Source: Devosia sp. A16
Lineage (GTDB): Bacteria; Pseudomonadota; Alphaproteobacteria; Rhizobiales; Devosiaceae
DNA length: 64,000 nucleotides
Assembly: GCF_001402915.1 (NCBI RefSeq)
Contig: NZ_CP012945.1
Coordinates: 4,503,501-4,567,500, forward strand
Direction: 5' to 3'
Under the pieces are notes generated by a model. The model made no database searches, had not been told where the DNA came from, and saw only the letters and a list, made by a program, of their open reading frames with translations. Positions 6,866 through 16,363 of the stretch are shown in pieces (position 1 is the first letter of the stretch; the number at the start of each line of letters is the position of its first letter). Position numbers and translations under genes: made by a program.

Positions 6866-9800
6866 TCAGCTGCACCCAGTCGTCGTCCCGCAATCCTCAC
6901 AGACCATGCAGTGCCCGCTGACCTTCATCCGCATCGAGTTACAGTTCGAGCACTGATCCCCCGTATACCCCTGCATCAGTGCCTGCGCCCTGAGCTGCCC
7001 GGCGTCCTGCTGCGTCGGCGGGCTCGGGATCGGGTTGAGCTCCGCTTCGTTGAGCACGGTCGGGCTGGTCTCGATCTTCAGCGCCGTCGCGGCCTTCAGT
7101 GCCGTGACGGTTGAGGTCTGCATCGAGGCGACCGGGTTGTAGGCCGCCGCGGCGGTGAGGCCGCCCGAGACCAGCATCAGGTTCTGGTCCTTCACCTTGC
7201 CGCGGGTCATGCCGCGGGAGACCAGGTTCTGCGCCGGGATCGGGGCAGGGCGCTGGCCTTCGCCCGAGGTCGACAGCGCCGTCGGGCTGTCGGCGTGGAC
7301 ATGCGCCAGGTCCTCGCGGTCGAGATAGGAGACGGCGAGCTCGCGGAAGATGTAGTCGAGGATCGAGGTGGCGTTCTTGATCCGGTCGTTGCCCATCACC
7401 ATGCCGGCCGGTTCGAACCGGGTGAAGGTGAACGCCTCGACATACTCGTCGAGCGGCACGCCGTATTGCAGGCCGAGCGAGATCGAGATGGCGAAATTGT
7501 TCATCATGGCGCGGAAGGCAGCGCCTTCCTTGTGCATGTCGATGAAGATCTCGCCCAGGCGCCCGTCGTCGAACTCGCCGGTGCGCAGGTACACCTTGTG
7601 GCCGCCGATATTGGCCTTCTGGGTATAGCCCTTGCGGCGGTTCGGCAGCTTTTCGCGCTCGCGCGACACGCGCTCGATGATCTTCTCGACGATCTTCTCG
7701 GTCACCTGCGGCACGCGCGCCATCTGGTTGGCGGCGTTCAGCAACTCGACGGCATCCTCTTCCTCGTCGTCCTCATCGGCGACCAGCGAGGCGTTGAGCG
7801 GCTGCGAGAGCTTCGAACCGTCGCGATAGAGCGCGTTGGCCTTGAGCGCCAGGCGCCAGCTGAGCTGGTAGGCTTCCTTGGCGTCGGCGACGGTGGCGTC
7901 GTTCGGCATGTTGATGGTCTTGGAGATGGCGCCGGAAATGAACGGCTGCGCAGCGGCCATCATCAGGATGTGGCTCTCGACCGACAGGTAACGCTTGCCG
8001 ATCTTGCCGCAGGGATTGGCGCAATCGAACACCGGCAGGTGCTCGTCCTTGAGGAAGGGGGCGCCCTCGAGGGTCATCGAACCGCAGACATGGGTGTTGG
8101 CCGCGTCGATATCCTTCTTCGAGAAGCCGAGGAAAGCCAGCAGGTCGAACGTCATGTCGCCGAGCTGCGCGTCGGTGACGCCGAGGCTCTTAAGGAAATC
8201 GGCGCCCAGCGTCCACTGGTTGAAGACGAACTTGATGTCAAAGGCCGACTTCATGGCCTTGTTCAGCACCTCGATCTTCTCGTCGGTAAAGCCCTTGGCC
8301 TTGAGCGAGGCAGGGTTGATGCCCGGCGCCTGGTTCAGGTTGCCGTGGCCGACCGCATAGGCCTCGATCTCGGCGATCTGGCTCTCGGAATAGCCGAGCG
8401 TACGCAGCGCCGGCGGCACCGCATTGTTGATGATCTTGAAGTAGCCGCCACCGGCGAGCTTCTTGAACTTCACCAGGGCGAAGTCGGGCTCGATGCCGGT
8501 GGTGTCGCAATCCATGACGAGGCCGATGGTGCCGGTCGGCGCAATCACCGAGACCTGCGCATTGCGGTAGCCGTGCTTTTCGCCCAGTGCCAGCGCATCG
8601 TCCCACACCGCCTTGGCGCGGGTCGAAAGGGTCTCGTCACCGATCGAAGCGTGGTCGAGCGCCACCGGGTTGATCGAGAGGCCCTCATAGCCGTCGGTCT
8701 TGCCATAGGCAGCGGTCCGGTGGTTGCGGATGACGCGCAGCATGTGCTTGGCGTTGCGCGGATAATCCTGGAACGGGCCGAGCTCGCCGGCCATCTCGGC
8801 CGAGGTCGCATAGGAGACGCCGGTCATCACAGCAGTGATGGCGCCGGCAATGGCGCGGCCCTGCGCCGAGTCATAGGGAATGCCTGAGGTCATCAGCAGG
8901 CCGCCGATATTGGCGTAGCCGATGCCCAGCGTGCGGTAGATGAACGAGCGCTCGGCAATAGCCTTCGAAGGGAACTGCGCCATCATCACCGAGACCTCGA
9001 GGACTACGGTCCAGAGGCGGCAGGTGTGCTCGAACGCCGCGACGTCGAAGCTCGAGTCGGCGTTGCGGTAGGGGAGCAGGTTCACCGAGGCGAGGTTGCA
9101 CGCCGTGTCGTCGAGGAACATGTATTCCGAGCACGGGTTCGACGCGACGATCTCGCCGGCTTCCGGGCTCGTGTGCCACTCGTTGATGGTGGTGTGGAAA
9201 TGGATGCCCGGATCGGCCGAGGCCCAGGCGGCATAGCCGATCTGCTCCCACAGGTCGCGCGCCTTGACGGTCTTGGTGACCTTGCCGGCTTTGGTGCGGC
9301 TGAGGAGGTTCCAGTCGCCATCGGTCTCGACGGCCTTGAGGAAATCGTCGGTGACGCGGACGGAATTGTTCGAGTTCTGGCCCGAGACGGTGAGATAGGC
9401 CTCGGAGTCCCAGTCGGTGTCGTAAACCGGGAAGTCGATATCGGTGTAGCCCTGGCGGGCGAACTGGATGACGCGCTGGATGTAGTTCTCCGGCACCAGC
9501 GCCTTCTTCGCCGCCTTCACTTCACGCTTGAGGGCAGGGTTCTTGTTGACGTCGAAGCAGTCGTCGCCGGTGCCTTCGCAGTTCACCGCGGCCTTCATGA
9601 TGGCCTTGAGCGCCTTCGACACCACCTTGGAGCCGGTGACGAGCGCAGCGACCTTCTGCTCCTCTTTCACCTTCCAGTTGATGTAATCCTCGATATCGGG
9701 GTGATCGATATCGATCACCACCATCTTGGCGGCGCGGCGGGTGGTGCCGCCCGACTTGATGGCGCCGGCAGCCCGGTCGCCGATCTTGAGGAACGACATG

Positions 9801-10561
9801 AGCCCGGAGGACTTGCCGCCACCGGAGAGCTTCTCGCCTTCACCGCGCAGCTTCGAAAAGTTCGAGCCGGTGCCGGAGCCATACTTGAACAGGCGCGCCT
9901 CGCGCACCCACAGGTCCATGATGCCGCCCTCGTTGACGAGGTCGTCGGTCACCGACTGGATGAAGCAGGCATGCGGCTGCGGATGCTCGTAGGCCGATTT
10001 CGACGAAGTCAGCTTGCCGGTGAAGGGGTCGACATAGAAGTGCCCCTGGCCGGGGCCGTCGATGCCATAGGCCCAGTGGAGACCCGTGTTGAACCACTGC
10101 GGGGAGTTGGGGGCAACCCGCTGCGTGGCCAGCATGAAGCAGAGCTCGTCGAAGAAGGCGCGCGCATCTTCTTCGGTGGCGAAGTACTTGCCCTTCCAGC
10201 CCCAGTAGGTCCAGGTGCCGGCGAGGCGCTCGAACACCTGGCGGCTGTCGGTTTCCGAACCATAGCGCTCAGCCTCGGGGAGCTTGGCGAGCGCCTTCTC
10301 GTCGGGAACCGAACGCCACAGCCAGGAGGGCATGTCGTTCTCTTCCACCTTCTTCAGGATCTTGGCGACGCCGGCCTTGCGGAAATATTTCTGCGCAATG
10401 ATGTCGGCAGCCACCTGCGACCAGGTCGAGGGGACCTGCATGCCTTCGAGCTTGAACACGATCGAGCCGTCGGGGTTCTTGATCTCGCTCGTCACCGAGC
10501 GGAATTCGATCCCCGCATAGGCGCTGTCGTTGGCTTTCGTGAACCGGCGTTCGATGCGCAT
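6866..10561 (-). CDS. nrdJ: Adenosylcobalamin-dependent (class II) ribonucleotide reductase
   Basis: 1231 aa. Reduces ribonucleotides to deoxyribonucleotides using an adenosylcobalamin-generated thiyl radical. The reductase barrel motifs are visible: [16 protein letters not shown], the [19 protein letters not shown] glycine-rich region and [12 protein letters not shown]. The C-terminus carries a zinc-ribbon-like cysteine cluster (CSNC ... CMVCEDCG) typical of the long alphaproteobacterial NrdJ, used for re-reduction. The start [12 protein letters not shown] was chosen because family proteins begin there; the upstream in-frame extension is Arg-rich and unlike the family. A terminator follows it. 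No cobalamin riboswitch was found upstream. Probably the main dNTP supply of the cell, independent of oxygen. Confidence 0.97.
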   Translation of the reverse strand: MRIERRFTKANDSAYAGIEFRSVTSEIKNPDGSIVFKLEGMQVPSTWSQVAADIIAQKYFRKAGVAKILKKVEENDMPSWLWRSVPDEKALAKLPEAERYGSETDSRQVFERLAGTWTYWGWKGKYFATEEDARAFFDELCFMLATQRVAPNSPQWFNTGLHWAYGIDGPGQGHFYVDPFTGKLTSSKSAYEHPQPHACFIQSVTDDLVNEGGIMDLWVREARLFKYGSGTGSNFSKLRGEGEKLSGGGKSSGLMSFLKIGDRAAGAIKSGGTTRRAAKMVVIDIDHPDIEDYINWKVKEEQKVAALVTGSKVVSKALKAIMKAAVNCEGTGDDCFDVNKNPALKREVKAAKKALVPENYIQRVIQFARQGYTDIDFPVYDTDWDSEAYLTVSGQNSNNSVRVTDDFLKAVETDGDWNLLSRTKAGKVTKTVKARDLWEQIGYAAWASADPGIHFHTTINEWHTSPEAGEIVASNPCSEYMFLDDTACNLASVNLLPYRNADSSFDVAAFEHTCRLWTVVLEVSVMMAQFPSKAIAERSFIYRTLGIGYANIGGLLMTSGIPYDSAQGRAIAGAITAVMTGVSYATSAEMAGELGPFQDYPRNAKHMLRVIRNHRTAAYGKTDGYEGLSINPVALDHASIGDETLSTRAKAVWDDALALGEKHGYRNAQVSVIAPTGTIGLVMDCDTTGIEPDFALVKFKKLAGGGYFKIINNAVPPALRTLGYSESQIAEIEAYAVGHGNLNQAPGINPASLKAKGFTDEKIEVLNKAMKSAFDIKFVFNQWTLGADFLKSLGVTDAQLGDMTFDLLAFLGFSKKDIDAANTHVCGSMTLEGAPFLKDEHLPVFDCANPCGKIGKRYLSVESHILMMAAAQPFISGAISKTINMPNDATVADAKEAYQLSWRLALKANALYRDGSKLSQPLNASLVADEDDEEEDAVELLNAANQMARVPQVTEKIVEKIIERVSREREKLPNRRKGYTQKANIGGHKVYLRTGEFDDGRLGEIFIDMHKEGAAFRAMMNNFAISISLGLQYGVPLDEYVEAFTFTRFEPAGMVMGNDRIKNATSILDYIFRELAVSYLDREDLAHVHADSPTALSTSGEGQRPAPIPAQNLVSRGMTRGKVKDQNLMLVSGGLTAAAAYNPVASMQTSTVTALKAATALKIETSPTVLNEAELNPIPSPPTQQDAGQLRAQALMQGYTGDQCSNCNSMRMKVSGHCMVCEDCGTTTGCS

Positions 10562-11354
10562 CTTGCTATATATTCCCCAATAAAGCGGACAGGAAAGCCC
10601 GCGAGCCGCCAAGGACGGCTTCTGCCTCTTTGTATGACGCTGTCTAACTGGCCGCGAAACACGGCCCAGGAGCCCCGTTTGGGACCTTCGGCGAACTGCC
10701 GCCGCCGCGTGGTCCCGGTCGTCCGTCGTGCCGTCTGAACCAGCGCGGCGCAACCTCGAAAGGATGCGTCCGATGCTTCGAGTCGGTCAATGCCGAGGCA
10801 TGATCACAACATACAACTGCTAGTGGCATTGCCCGTATCCGACGGCTAAATCCAGTATCTCATATGTGGATTGCGGGGAAAAGTTCCAAGCTCGATTCGG
10901 CGTTTGCGAGGGTCAATTTTCGGTACCTGTGCCTCGCAGATCGCTATCGGATTCGGTGCTAAACCACGGGAAATCGGCCACTCTTCCGCCATCTTTGAGC
11001 AGCGTGCGAAGATGAGGCGGCGGGGCTAAGTGCGATGCGGTTTTCGGTGCGAATCCTGTCAAGCGCATTATTTCCGTCACAAATCCACGACCATACAGAG
11101 CACCTGCTTGCCGGTCGGCACACCATAGGTAGAGGGCAGGGCGGTCTCGCCTTTGTGCCGGAGCGTGATCAGGAAAAGTTGCAGACTTTTCCGGTTCGAT
11201 CGCGCGACCAGCTAAGAACCTGGAGCTGGAATGCGATTTCAACGAAGCGCAGTCCTGCTCTAGGCGTGGGTGCCCCGGCATGTTAGAGCCACGGGCAGAA
11301 AGTGCGGGCGATTTGGCCCGCGCGGAACGGCTTGTCGAGACGGGTTCAGACGGT
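10562..11354. other. Intergenic region between nrdJ and the complex I subunit gene
   Basis: Nearly 800 bp without a supportable gene; overlapping frames on both strands look like chance frames. It must contain the nrdJ promoter (minus strand) and the promoter of the NDUFA12-type gene (plus strand). I looked for an adenosylcobalamin riboswitch (only an isolated GCCACT is present) and for a clear NrdR box pair, and found neither. A short perfect hairpin occurs at 11172-11192. Confidence 0.5.
11172..11192. repeat. Short inverted repeat GGAAAAGT-TGCAG-ACTTTTCC
   Basis: An 8-bp perfect stem with a 5-nt loop. From memory the same word is frequent in intergenic regions of Hyphomicrobiales, so it may be one copy of a dispersed element rather than a terminator. 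No T-run follows. Confidence 0.5.
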
Positions 11355-11780
11355 ATGGCGAACGGCGGCATGAAGGACTTCCTCATCGAAATCCTGGCCT
11401 GGTGGCGGGGCAACACCTGGGGCACGCGGCTGTGGGTCGCGACGCAGGGCGAGTTCGTCGGCGAAGACGAAACCGGAAACCGCTACTATCGCTCGAAGAA
11501 GGGCTCGAAGCCCGGCCCCAACGGCTACGAGCGCCGCATGGTGGTCTATGCCGGCGGCTACGCCGAGCCCACCACCATCCCGCCCGGCTGGTATGGCTGG
11601 ATGCACTACCGCACCCACACCCCGCCGACCGAGCAGGATTACACCGCCCGCCCCTGGCAGCAGCCGCACCAGCCCAACCTCACCGGCACGGCGGCGGCCT
11701 ACCGTCCCGATGGCAGCCTGTTGAACAAGGGCGAGCGTCCCCGCGTCACCGGCGACTATGACGCGTGGTCGCCGGAATAA
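11355..11780 (+). CDS. NADH:ubiquinone oxidoreductase NDUFA12-type accessory subunit
   Basis: 141 aa from the ATG at 11355; MKDFLIEILAWW, 15 nt further on, is the family-typical N-terminus and equally likely as start. Family features are WWRGNTWGTRLWV, GEFVGEDETGNRYY, the YERRMVVYAGGYAEPTTIPPGWYGWMHY core (first and last parts) and a C-terminal YRPDGSLLNKGERPRVTGDY followed by DAWSPE. The protein binds the peripheral arm of alphaproteobacterial respiratory complex I, as its homologue does in mitochondria. It is followed 20 nt later by a DUF2155 gene, a neighbour often seen in this order. Confidence 0.93.
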   Translation: MANGGMKDFLIEILAWWRGNTWGTRLWVATQGEFVGEDETGNRYYRSKKGSKPGPNGYERRMVVYAGGYAEPTTIPPGWYGWMHYRTHTPPTEQDYTARPWQQPHQPNLTGTAAAYRPDGSLLNKGERPRVTGDYDAWSPE

Positions 11781-11800
11781 GCCCGACCATCGTCCAGCCC

Positions 11801-12220
11801 ATGCAGATGGTTCGCAAGGCAGTTGCCGTCGTTCTCCTGAGCCTGGCGTCGGCGGTGCCTGCGCTGGCCGAGACCATCGCCAATCCGGTCGCCCAGTTCT
11901 CCGGGCTCGACAAGATCACCGGCCGCATAACCACGTTCGACGTCTATATCGATGAGACGGTGCAGTTCGGCGCGCTGCAGATCACGCCGCGCGCCTGCTA
12001 CACCCGGCCGCCCACTGAGACGCAGCGCACCAGCGTGTTCGTCGAGGTCGACCAGGTGAGCCTCAAGGGCTCGATCGACCGCATCTTCACCGGCTGGATG
12101 TTCGCCGACAGCCCGGCGCTCAACGCCATCGACCACGCGGTCTACGACATCTGGCTGCTCGACTGTAAGCAGAGCTCGGACGTCCCGCCACCATCGGCGG
12201 ATGCAGGTACGGGCGGATAG
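11801..12220 (+). CDS. DUF2155 domain periplasmic protein
   Basis: 139 aa. Signal peptide MVRKAVAVVLLSLASAVPALA, cleaved before ETIANP. The mature part has the DUF2155 pattern: AQFSGLDKITGRITTFDVY, FGALQITPRACYTRPP, VFVEVDQ and IFTGWMFADSPALNAIDH ending in DIWLLDC. The two cysteines (CYTRPP and WLLDC) are conserved in the family and may form a disulfide. The function is unknown. The start is uncertain between the ATG at 11801 and one at 11807. It overlaps nothing and sits just downstream of the complex I subunit, probably in one transcript. Confidence 0.85.
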   Translation: MQMVRKAVAVVLLSLASAVPALAETIANPVAQFSGLDKITGRITTFDVYIDETVQFGALQITPRACYTRPPTETQRTSVFVEVDQVSLKGSIDRIFTGWMFADSPALNAIDHAVYDIWLLDCKQSSDVPPPSADAGTGG

Positions 12221-12276
12221 GGCGGGTAGAGCCGGGCATTCGTCGGCAGGTGGAACAGGTGCTTCACCAAACTCGA

Positions 12277-12356
12277 TGTCATCCCAGCGAAAGCTGGGAC
12301 CCATTTCGCCGCCCGCGCCAGCGGATAGTTGGGTCCCAGCTTTCGCTGGGATGACA
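12277..12356. repeat. Palindromic repeat, family A, copy 1 (perfect 27-bp arms)
   Basis: The arms at 12277-12303 and 12330-12356 are exact reverse complements over 27 bp, separated by 26 nt. Each arm is itself a small hairpin (TCCCAGC GAAA GCTGGGA), so the element can fold as a cruciform or as two hairpins. Related copies lie at 13044, 18598 and 21385. The unit resembles the CCCGCGAAAGCGGG repeats widespread in Proteobacteria. Confidence 0.9.
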
Positions 12357-12479
12357 GCCGGTGGGTGGGGCGAAACCGTGCCAATCCACCAGTGCTCCAT
12401 CTCCCCACCGCAACCGCGATCAAGTCCGCGCCCCACAATTTGCGCTTAGCTCCTCATCCCTGACGAGAGGAGCCCACAC

Positions 12480-12977
12480 TTGCTCAGCACCCCCGAGATC
12501 ATTACCCGCCCGGACCAGCCCTTCGCGGCGTTCCGCATCAGCCTCGAGCGCACCGACATCCCGTCGAAGGCGCCGCCCCTGCTCGGCGAGGTGGCCGGCT
12601 GGCTGGCCACTCATGGCGCCGCTCCGGCAGGCGCACCGTTCTTCAGCTATCTCGCGATGCCCGAGGACGGCCCGTTGCTGATGGAAGTTGGCTTCCCCAC
12701 GGCGAGCCTCTTGCTCGGGGACGCCAGGGTGCGGACCGGCATCATTCCGGCCGGTCGGTTTGCCCGGCTGATCCATACGGGCCCCTATGACGGGCTCTAT
12801 CAAGCCAACGTGGCGCTCGGCGAATGGCTGGGCAAGCAAGGCATGGCGCATCCCATGCCCGAACAGGTGCCCGGGGAGTACGAAGCCGCGCTGCTCGAAA
12901 TCTACCACACCGATCCGGCGGCGGAGCCCGATCCGCAGAAATGGGAAACCGAGGTGGCGTTCCGGCTGGGCAGGTAG
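12480..12977 (+). CDS. GyrI-like small-molecule-binding domain protein
   Basis: 165 aa, single-domain SHS2/GyrI-like protein related to the ligand-binding half of BmrR/Rob-type regulators. Typical features are an N-terminal strand around IITRPDQPFAAFR, MEVGFPTAS, PAGRFARLIHTGPYDGL and the C-terminal EPDPQKWETEVAF. The start is TTG at 12480 with GAGGAG upstream; no better start exists. There is a second, diverged member in the window (17257-17748) sharing the EPDPxKWET ending. The ligand is unknown. It stands alone, between two palindromic repeats. Confidence 0.8.
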   Translation: MLSTPEIITRPDQPFAAFRISLERTDIPSKAPPLLGEVAGWLATHGAAPAGAPFFSYLAMPEDGPLLMEVGFPTASLLLGDARVRTGIIPAGRFARLIHTGPYDGLYQANVALGEWLGKQGMAHPMPEQVPGEYEAALLEIYHTDPAAEPDPQKWETEVAFRLGR

Positions 12978-13043
12978 AGCATCGCGGCCCTGAAGGCGCG
13001 CGAGTTGTGAGTGGGGAGGGCGTTGCCGTGCCCCACCCATCGG

Positions 13044-13115
13044 GTCATTCCCGCGAAAGCGGGAACCTCCGTTTTCTGGCCTGCGGCACCACCTCAAACG
13101 GAGATCCCCGCTTTG
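13044..13115. repeat. Palindromic repeat, family A, copy 2 (right arm eroded)
   Basis: The left arm GTCATTCCCGCGAAAGCGGG is intact. The right arm retains AAACGGAGATCCCCGCTTT but then departs from the expected continuation. Flanking parts CCTCCGTTTT / AAACGGAG also pair. Lies between the GyrI-like gene and the end of the solute-binding protein gene. Confidence 0.75.
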
Positions 13116-13183
13116 ATGCCCTCCGGCCGTTGCGAAGCAAAAAAGCACCGGCCGGCCCGGGAGAGGAGCCGGCCGGTGAGGAG

Positions 13184-14464
13184 TTATCCCGCTCGCGCCA
13201 GAATGTCCTTGGCGCCGCTCACCAGCTGCGCCGCGCCATCCTCGGGGGATTTGGCGCCGAAGGCGATTTCCTGGCTCAGCGTGCCCAGCAGCGACGTGCT
13301 GATCTCGCCGGCCGCCGACGGTGGCGGCGGCGGGATCGGTCCGAGCAGCTCGCCCAGGTTGGCGAAGAAATCGAGGGTCTGCCGTTCGAGATCGGTGAGG
13401 CCGGCAGTGATGTGCTCGCGCGAGGCGGCGGAGCTCGGGATGCCGCGCTCCAGCCCGAGCAGGCTCGCCGCCTCGAGATCGCGCACGAAGAAGTTGATCA
13501 GCTTGACCGCCTCGTCCTTGACCTTGGAGGTCTGGGCCAGGGTCCACATCATCGTCGGCTTGCGATACTGCCCGCCCTTGCCGCCGGCCATGGCGAGCGG
13601 CATGTTGGTGACGGCCAGCCTATCCTTCACCAGCGCCTGGTAGGCGATCAGCTCGTTGACGCCGGTAAAGCCGCTCGCAGCGCGGCCGGTCACCAGCATG
13701 CTGGTGTCGATCGTGCCGGTCGACACCGCCTGCTGTTCCGCCGTCACGCACGCCTCTTTGCCGCGCAGATCCGCCCACAGGGTAAACCACTCGGCCGCAT
13801 CCGCCGTGTCGAAGGCGAGTTCGCCTTCCGGGGTGTAGAGCGCCTTGCCGCGCTGACGCAGCCAGTTCTCCAGCGCCGGCTCATTGCCCGACCCATCCTG
13901 CAGCATGCGCATCTCGCCATTGGCGGCGTTGAAATCGCCGACCATGGCGGCGAGCTCGGCATAGGTGGTGCTCGGTCCCGGCACCGGCAGGCCGGCCCGC
14001 TCGAAGGCGCTGGCATTGACCTGCAGGCAGAACCCGCCGGCCCCCATGCTGACACCGTAGAACTTGCCGTCGACGCGGCCCGCCTCGATCTGGTCGGCAT
14101 CGAAATCGCCGAGGTCGAGCACGCTGCCCAGATAGTCGTCGAGCGGGGTCAATGCACCGCGTTTGGCGTACTCGACGATGTAGCGGTAATCCATCTGGAT
14201 CAGGTCGGGCGCGTTGCCACCGGCGGTCTGGGTCGCGACCTTGGGCCAATAGTCGTTGAAGCCCATGAACTCGCTGACCACCGGGGCAGCGCCGAGCTTC
14301 TTCTGAAACAGGTCGAACACCGCAAAGGTGCGCTCGGCCCGCGCCTGGCCGCCCCAGAAGATGGCGCGGACGCCCTCCGACTGCGCGCGTGCTGCCGGCG
14401 CCAGCGCTGCCGCTCCGAGCAGCGCCAGGGCGCCCTGCAGCACGGTTCTGCGACGTGTGTTCAT
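13184..14464 (-). CDS. ABC transporter solute-binding protein (sugar type), Tat signal
   Basis: 426 aa extracellular solute-binding protein family 1. The N-terminus NTRRRTVLQGALALLGAAAL has a twin-arginine-like motif followed by a hydrophobic stretch and an ARA|QS-type cleavage site. The mature part shows the family pattern (GGNAPDLIQMDYRYIVEYA, TPLDDYLG, DGKFYGVSMG, KDEAVKLINFFV). No permease or ATPase gene lies next to it, so it must work with components encoded elsewhere or act in sensing. Its ATG overlaps the stop of the AraC gene (ATGA) and has a strong GAGGAGG site. The ligand is probably a saccharide. Confidence 0.88.
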   Translation of the reverse strand: MNTRRRTVLQGALALLGAAALAPAARAQSEGVRAIFWGGQARAERTFAVFDLFQKKLGAAPVVSEFMGFNDYWPKVATQTAGGNAPDLIQMDYRYIVEYAKRGALTPLDDYLGSVLDLGDFDADQIEAGRVDGKFYGVSMGAGGFCLQVNASAFERAGLPVPGPSTTYAELAAMVGDFNAANGEMRMLQDGSGNEPALENWLRQRGKALYTPEGELAFDTADAAEWFTLWADLRGKEACVTAEQQAVSTGTIDTSMLVTGRAASGFTGVNELIAYQALVKDRLAVTNMPLAMAGGKGGQYRKPTMMWTLAQTSKVKDEAVKLINFFVRDLEAASLLGLERGIPSSAASREHITAGLTDLERQTLDFFANLGELLGPIPPPPPSAAGEISTSLLGTLSQEIAFGAKSPEDGAAQLVSGAKDILARAG

Positions 14465-15312
14465 GTCGTCTCCTCCTCGTTTTTCTGCGTGTTGTGCTGC
14501 GCGCGGCGCCGGTCCTCCCCGGGCGTCGTCGCGAAGTAGGATTTGTACTGGCGTGAAAAGTACTGGGTGGTCGAATAGCCCAGGATCGAGCAGATTTCCC
14601 CGATGCTCATCGCCGTGGTCTGTAGGAGGTTTCGCGCCTTGAGCAGCTTGGTGGATTTGACGAAGCTGGCGGGGCTTACCCCATAGATGCGCCGGAACGT
14701 GCGGGTGAAATGCGAGCGGCTGCGGAACACCGCGCCGGCGAGCTCCGAGACGTCGTCATGCTCGGCCGGCATTTCGAGCACCTGGTTGGCGAGCGCGATC
14801 ACGTCCCGTTCGAGCCGCGAGCTGGGCGCGTTGCCTGGTTGCAGCTGCAGCTGCAATTCGTCGAGCACGGCGCGGAGCAGCATGGCGCTGCGCGCCCCGT
14901 TGTCGCCGAGGCCCGCGAGCTCGGCGGCGTGCAGTTGCACGATCTTGCGCGTCAGCGCATCGATGAACAGGAAGTCGGAGGTCCAGCACCAGACCGGGGG
15001 CAGGGGCGCCGCGCCGCGATAGGCGTAGTTGAGAAAGGTGACGCCCAGCGGATTGGCGGCATTGTGCGACGCCTGGTAGACGCCGTCGGGCCGCATCACC
15101 ACGGTCACCCCGGGCAGCAGGGCGATCCGCTCGCCGCCGGGCGTCACCAGTTCGCCTTCGCCGGCCCAGATCAGCCAGATGCGATAATTATCGACCTTGG
15201 TCGGGTCGGAGGCGAAAGACCAGCTCGGGTCGCACCGCATCCGGCCGACCGGCGCACGCAGTTCGACACCCGGTTCGCCGGCGCTCGAGGTCGTGGCAGC
15301 GCTCGGGCTCAA
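14461..15312 (-). CDS. AraC family transcriptional regulator
   Basis: 283 aa. The N-terminal cupin-like sensing part contains GEGELVTPGGERIALLPG. Two C-terminal helix-turn-helix units cover about 185-270 (DVSELAGAVFRSRSHFTRTF and MSIGEICSILGYSTTQYFSR). The start is a TTG whose TTGA overlaps the stop of the upstream dioxygenase gene; a downstream ATG (in VGRMRCDPSW) is an alternative. It is the middle gene of a three-gene overlapping operon and most likely controls that operon in response to the solute handled by it. Confidence 0.85.
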   Translation of the reverse strand: MSPSAATTSSAGEPGVELRAPVGRMRCDPSWSFASDPTKVDNYRIWLIWAGEGELVTPGGERIALLPGVTVVMRPDGVYQASHNAANPLGVTFLNYAYRGAAPLPPVWCWTSDFLFIDALTRKIVQLHAAELAGLGDNGARSAMLLRAVLDELQLQLQPGNAPSSRLERDVIALANQVLEMPAEHDDVSELAGAVFRSRSHFTRTFRRIYGVSPASFVKSTKLLKARNLLQTTAMSIGEICSILGYSTTQYFSRQYKSYFATTPGEDRRRAQHNTQKNEEETT

Positions 15313-16154
15313 CAGGTGGCACCGGCCCCTTCGCCGCCGAATATGGCCAGCCGCTCAACCTCATCGGTCGGCCGCGCCTGCTGGTCCATGTAGTGGAACT
15401 GCAGCGCCCGGCGCCGCTGCGCCGAGTTGTTCGATGGCGTACCGTGCGGTAGCAAGCCGTCGAAGAACATGCCGTCGCCGGGGCGGAGCGGAAACGCCAC
15501 GGACTTGCGGCCGGCCATATCGGTGTCGCAGATCTGCCAGTCGCGGCGCCGGAAGTGGTGGATCGGGCCCAGCTTGTGGCCGCCGTCCAGCACCTGCATG
15601 CAGCCATTGGCGATGGTCGCCTCGTCGACCGCGATCCACACCCCCACGATGCGCGTTCCCAGCGGATAGTCGAAGAAGGCGTGGTCCTGGTGCCACGGCT
15701 TTTCGCGGCCGCCGCGCGGCGGCTTGAGCAGCGCCATGTCCTGGAACAGCCGCACGTCGCGTTCGAGCAGGTGCCGGCAGATGGTGCCGATGCGCTCGCC
15801 AAGCGCGATGCCGGCGAGCCGCTCCTCATAGGGCACGAAATCGTAGAGCTTGCGCACCGCGTCGTAGCGCTCGGCGGGCGTCATGGTGTCGATCACATCC
15901 TTGAAACCCTTCTCGTAGGACACGCCGGAGAAAACCGGCACGCGCCCTTCGATCAGGTCGTCGATTGCTGCCTTCGCCTGCGCCAGCTCTTCGGCCTGCA
16001 GCAGGCCCTCCACCGACAGCCAGCCATGTTCGCGATAGTGGTCGCGCGAGGCCGCCGTCAATGCCGTGGCGATGTCCACGCGTGGCGCCGTGGCTTCCGG
16101 GTCGTAAAGCCCATCCTGGTAGCTCCCGCCCTGTTCCTGGTCGAACTGCAGCAT
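15309..16154 (-). CDS. Phytanoyl-CoA dioxygenase (PhyH) family Fe(II)/2-oxoglutarate oxygenase
   Basis: 281 aa. The non-haem iron facial triad is visible: His and Asp in KPWHQDHAFF and the distal His in GLLPHGTPSNNS. A downstream Arg in AQRRRALQFHYM fits 2-oxoglutarate binding. The ATG at 16154 is preferred over an in-frame TTG six bases upstream. Such enzymes hydroxylate small molecules; the substrate is unknown but may be the ligand of the co-transcribed solute-binding protein. First gene of the operon dioxygenase-AraC-binding protein, with 4-nt overlaps at both junctions. Confidence 0.88.
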   Translation of the reverse strand: MLQFDQEQGGSYQDGLYDPEATAPRVDIATALTAASRDHYREHGWLSVEGLLQAEELAQAKAAIDDLIEGRVPVFSGVSYEKGFKDVIDTMTPAERYDAVRKLYDFVPYEERLAGIALGERIGTICRHLLERDVRLFQDMALLKPPRGGREKPWHQDHAFFDYPLGTRIVGVWIAVDEATIANGCMQVLDGGHKLGPIHHFRRRDWQICDTDMAGRKSVAFPLRPGDGMFFDGLLPHGTPSNNSAQRRRALQFHYMDQQARPTDEVERLAIFGGEGAGATC

Positions 16155-16305
16155 CGTCAATGATCCATGTTCACCGGACGTGCCGCCCGGCCCTTGCTGT
16201 CAGTGATGATCCTCCTGAATCCGTGACGATCCAAGGCCACGAAGTCGGCGAAGTTGTGCACTTTTCGCGCATTGTGAGCGCAGGGGCTGATTACGCGTGA
16301 CGCGC

Positions 16306-16344
16306 TTGACTCTGTGCGGCGGTCGGTATTTAACAAGAGTGTTA
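16306..16344 (+). promoter_or_regulatory. Probable promoter and operator of the ArsR operon
   Basis: TTGACT (16306-16311) can serve as -35 element with an AT-rich -10 region around 16327-16334. The palindrome TAACA-AGAG-TGTTA (16331-16344) overlaps or follows the -10 region, where an ArsR-type repressor would block polymerase. The region is strikingly AT-rich compared with its surroundings. Assignment by eye. Confidence 0.5.
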
Positions 16345-16363
16345 TTTAACGCATGTGCAAAAT

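Noticed and set aside
10562-10900. Cobalamin riboswitch before nrdJ
   Set aside because: Only a GCCACT is present on the right strand; the other conserved boxes of the AdoCbl riboswitch are absent in the right order.
10913-11425. 170-codon minus-strand frame upstream of the complex I subunit gene
   Set aside because: No recognisable domain or start signal, and it overlaps the well-supported plus-strand gene and its promoter.
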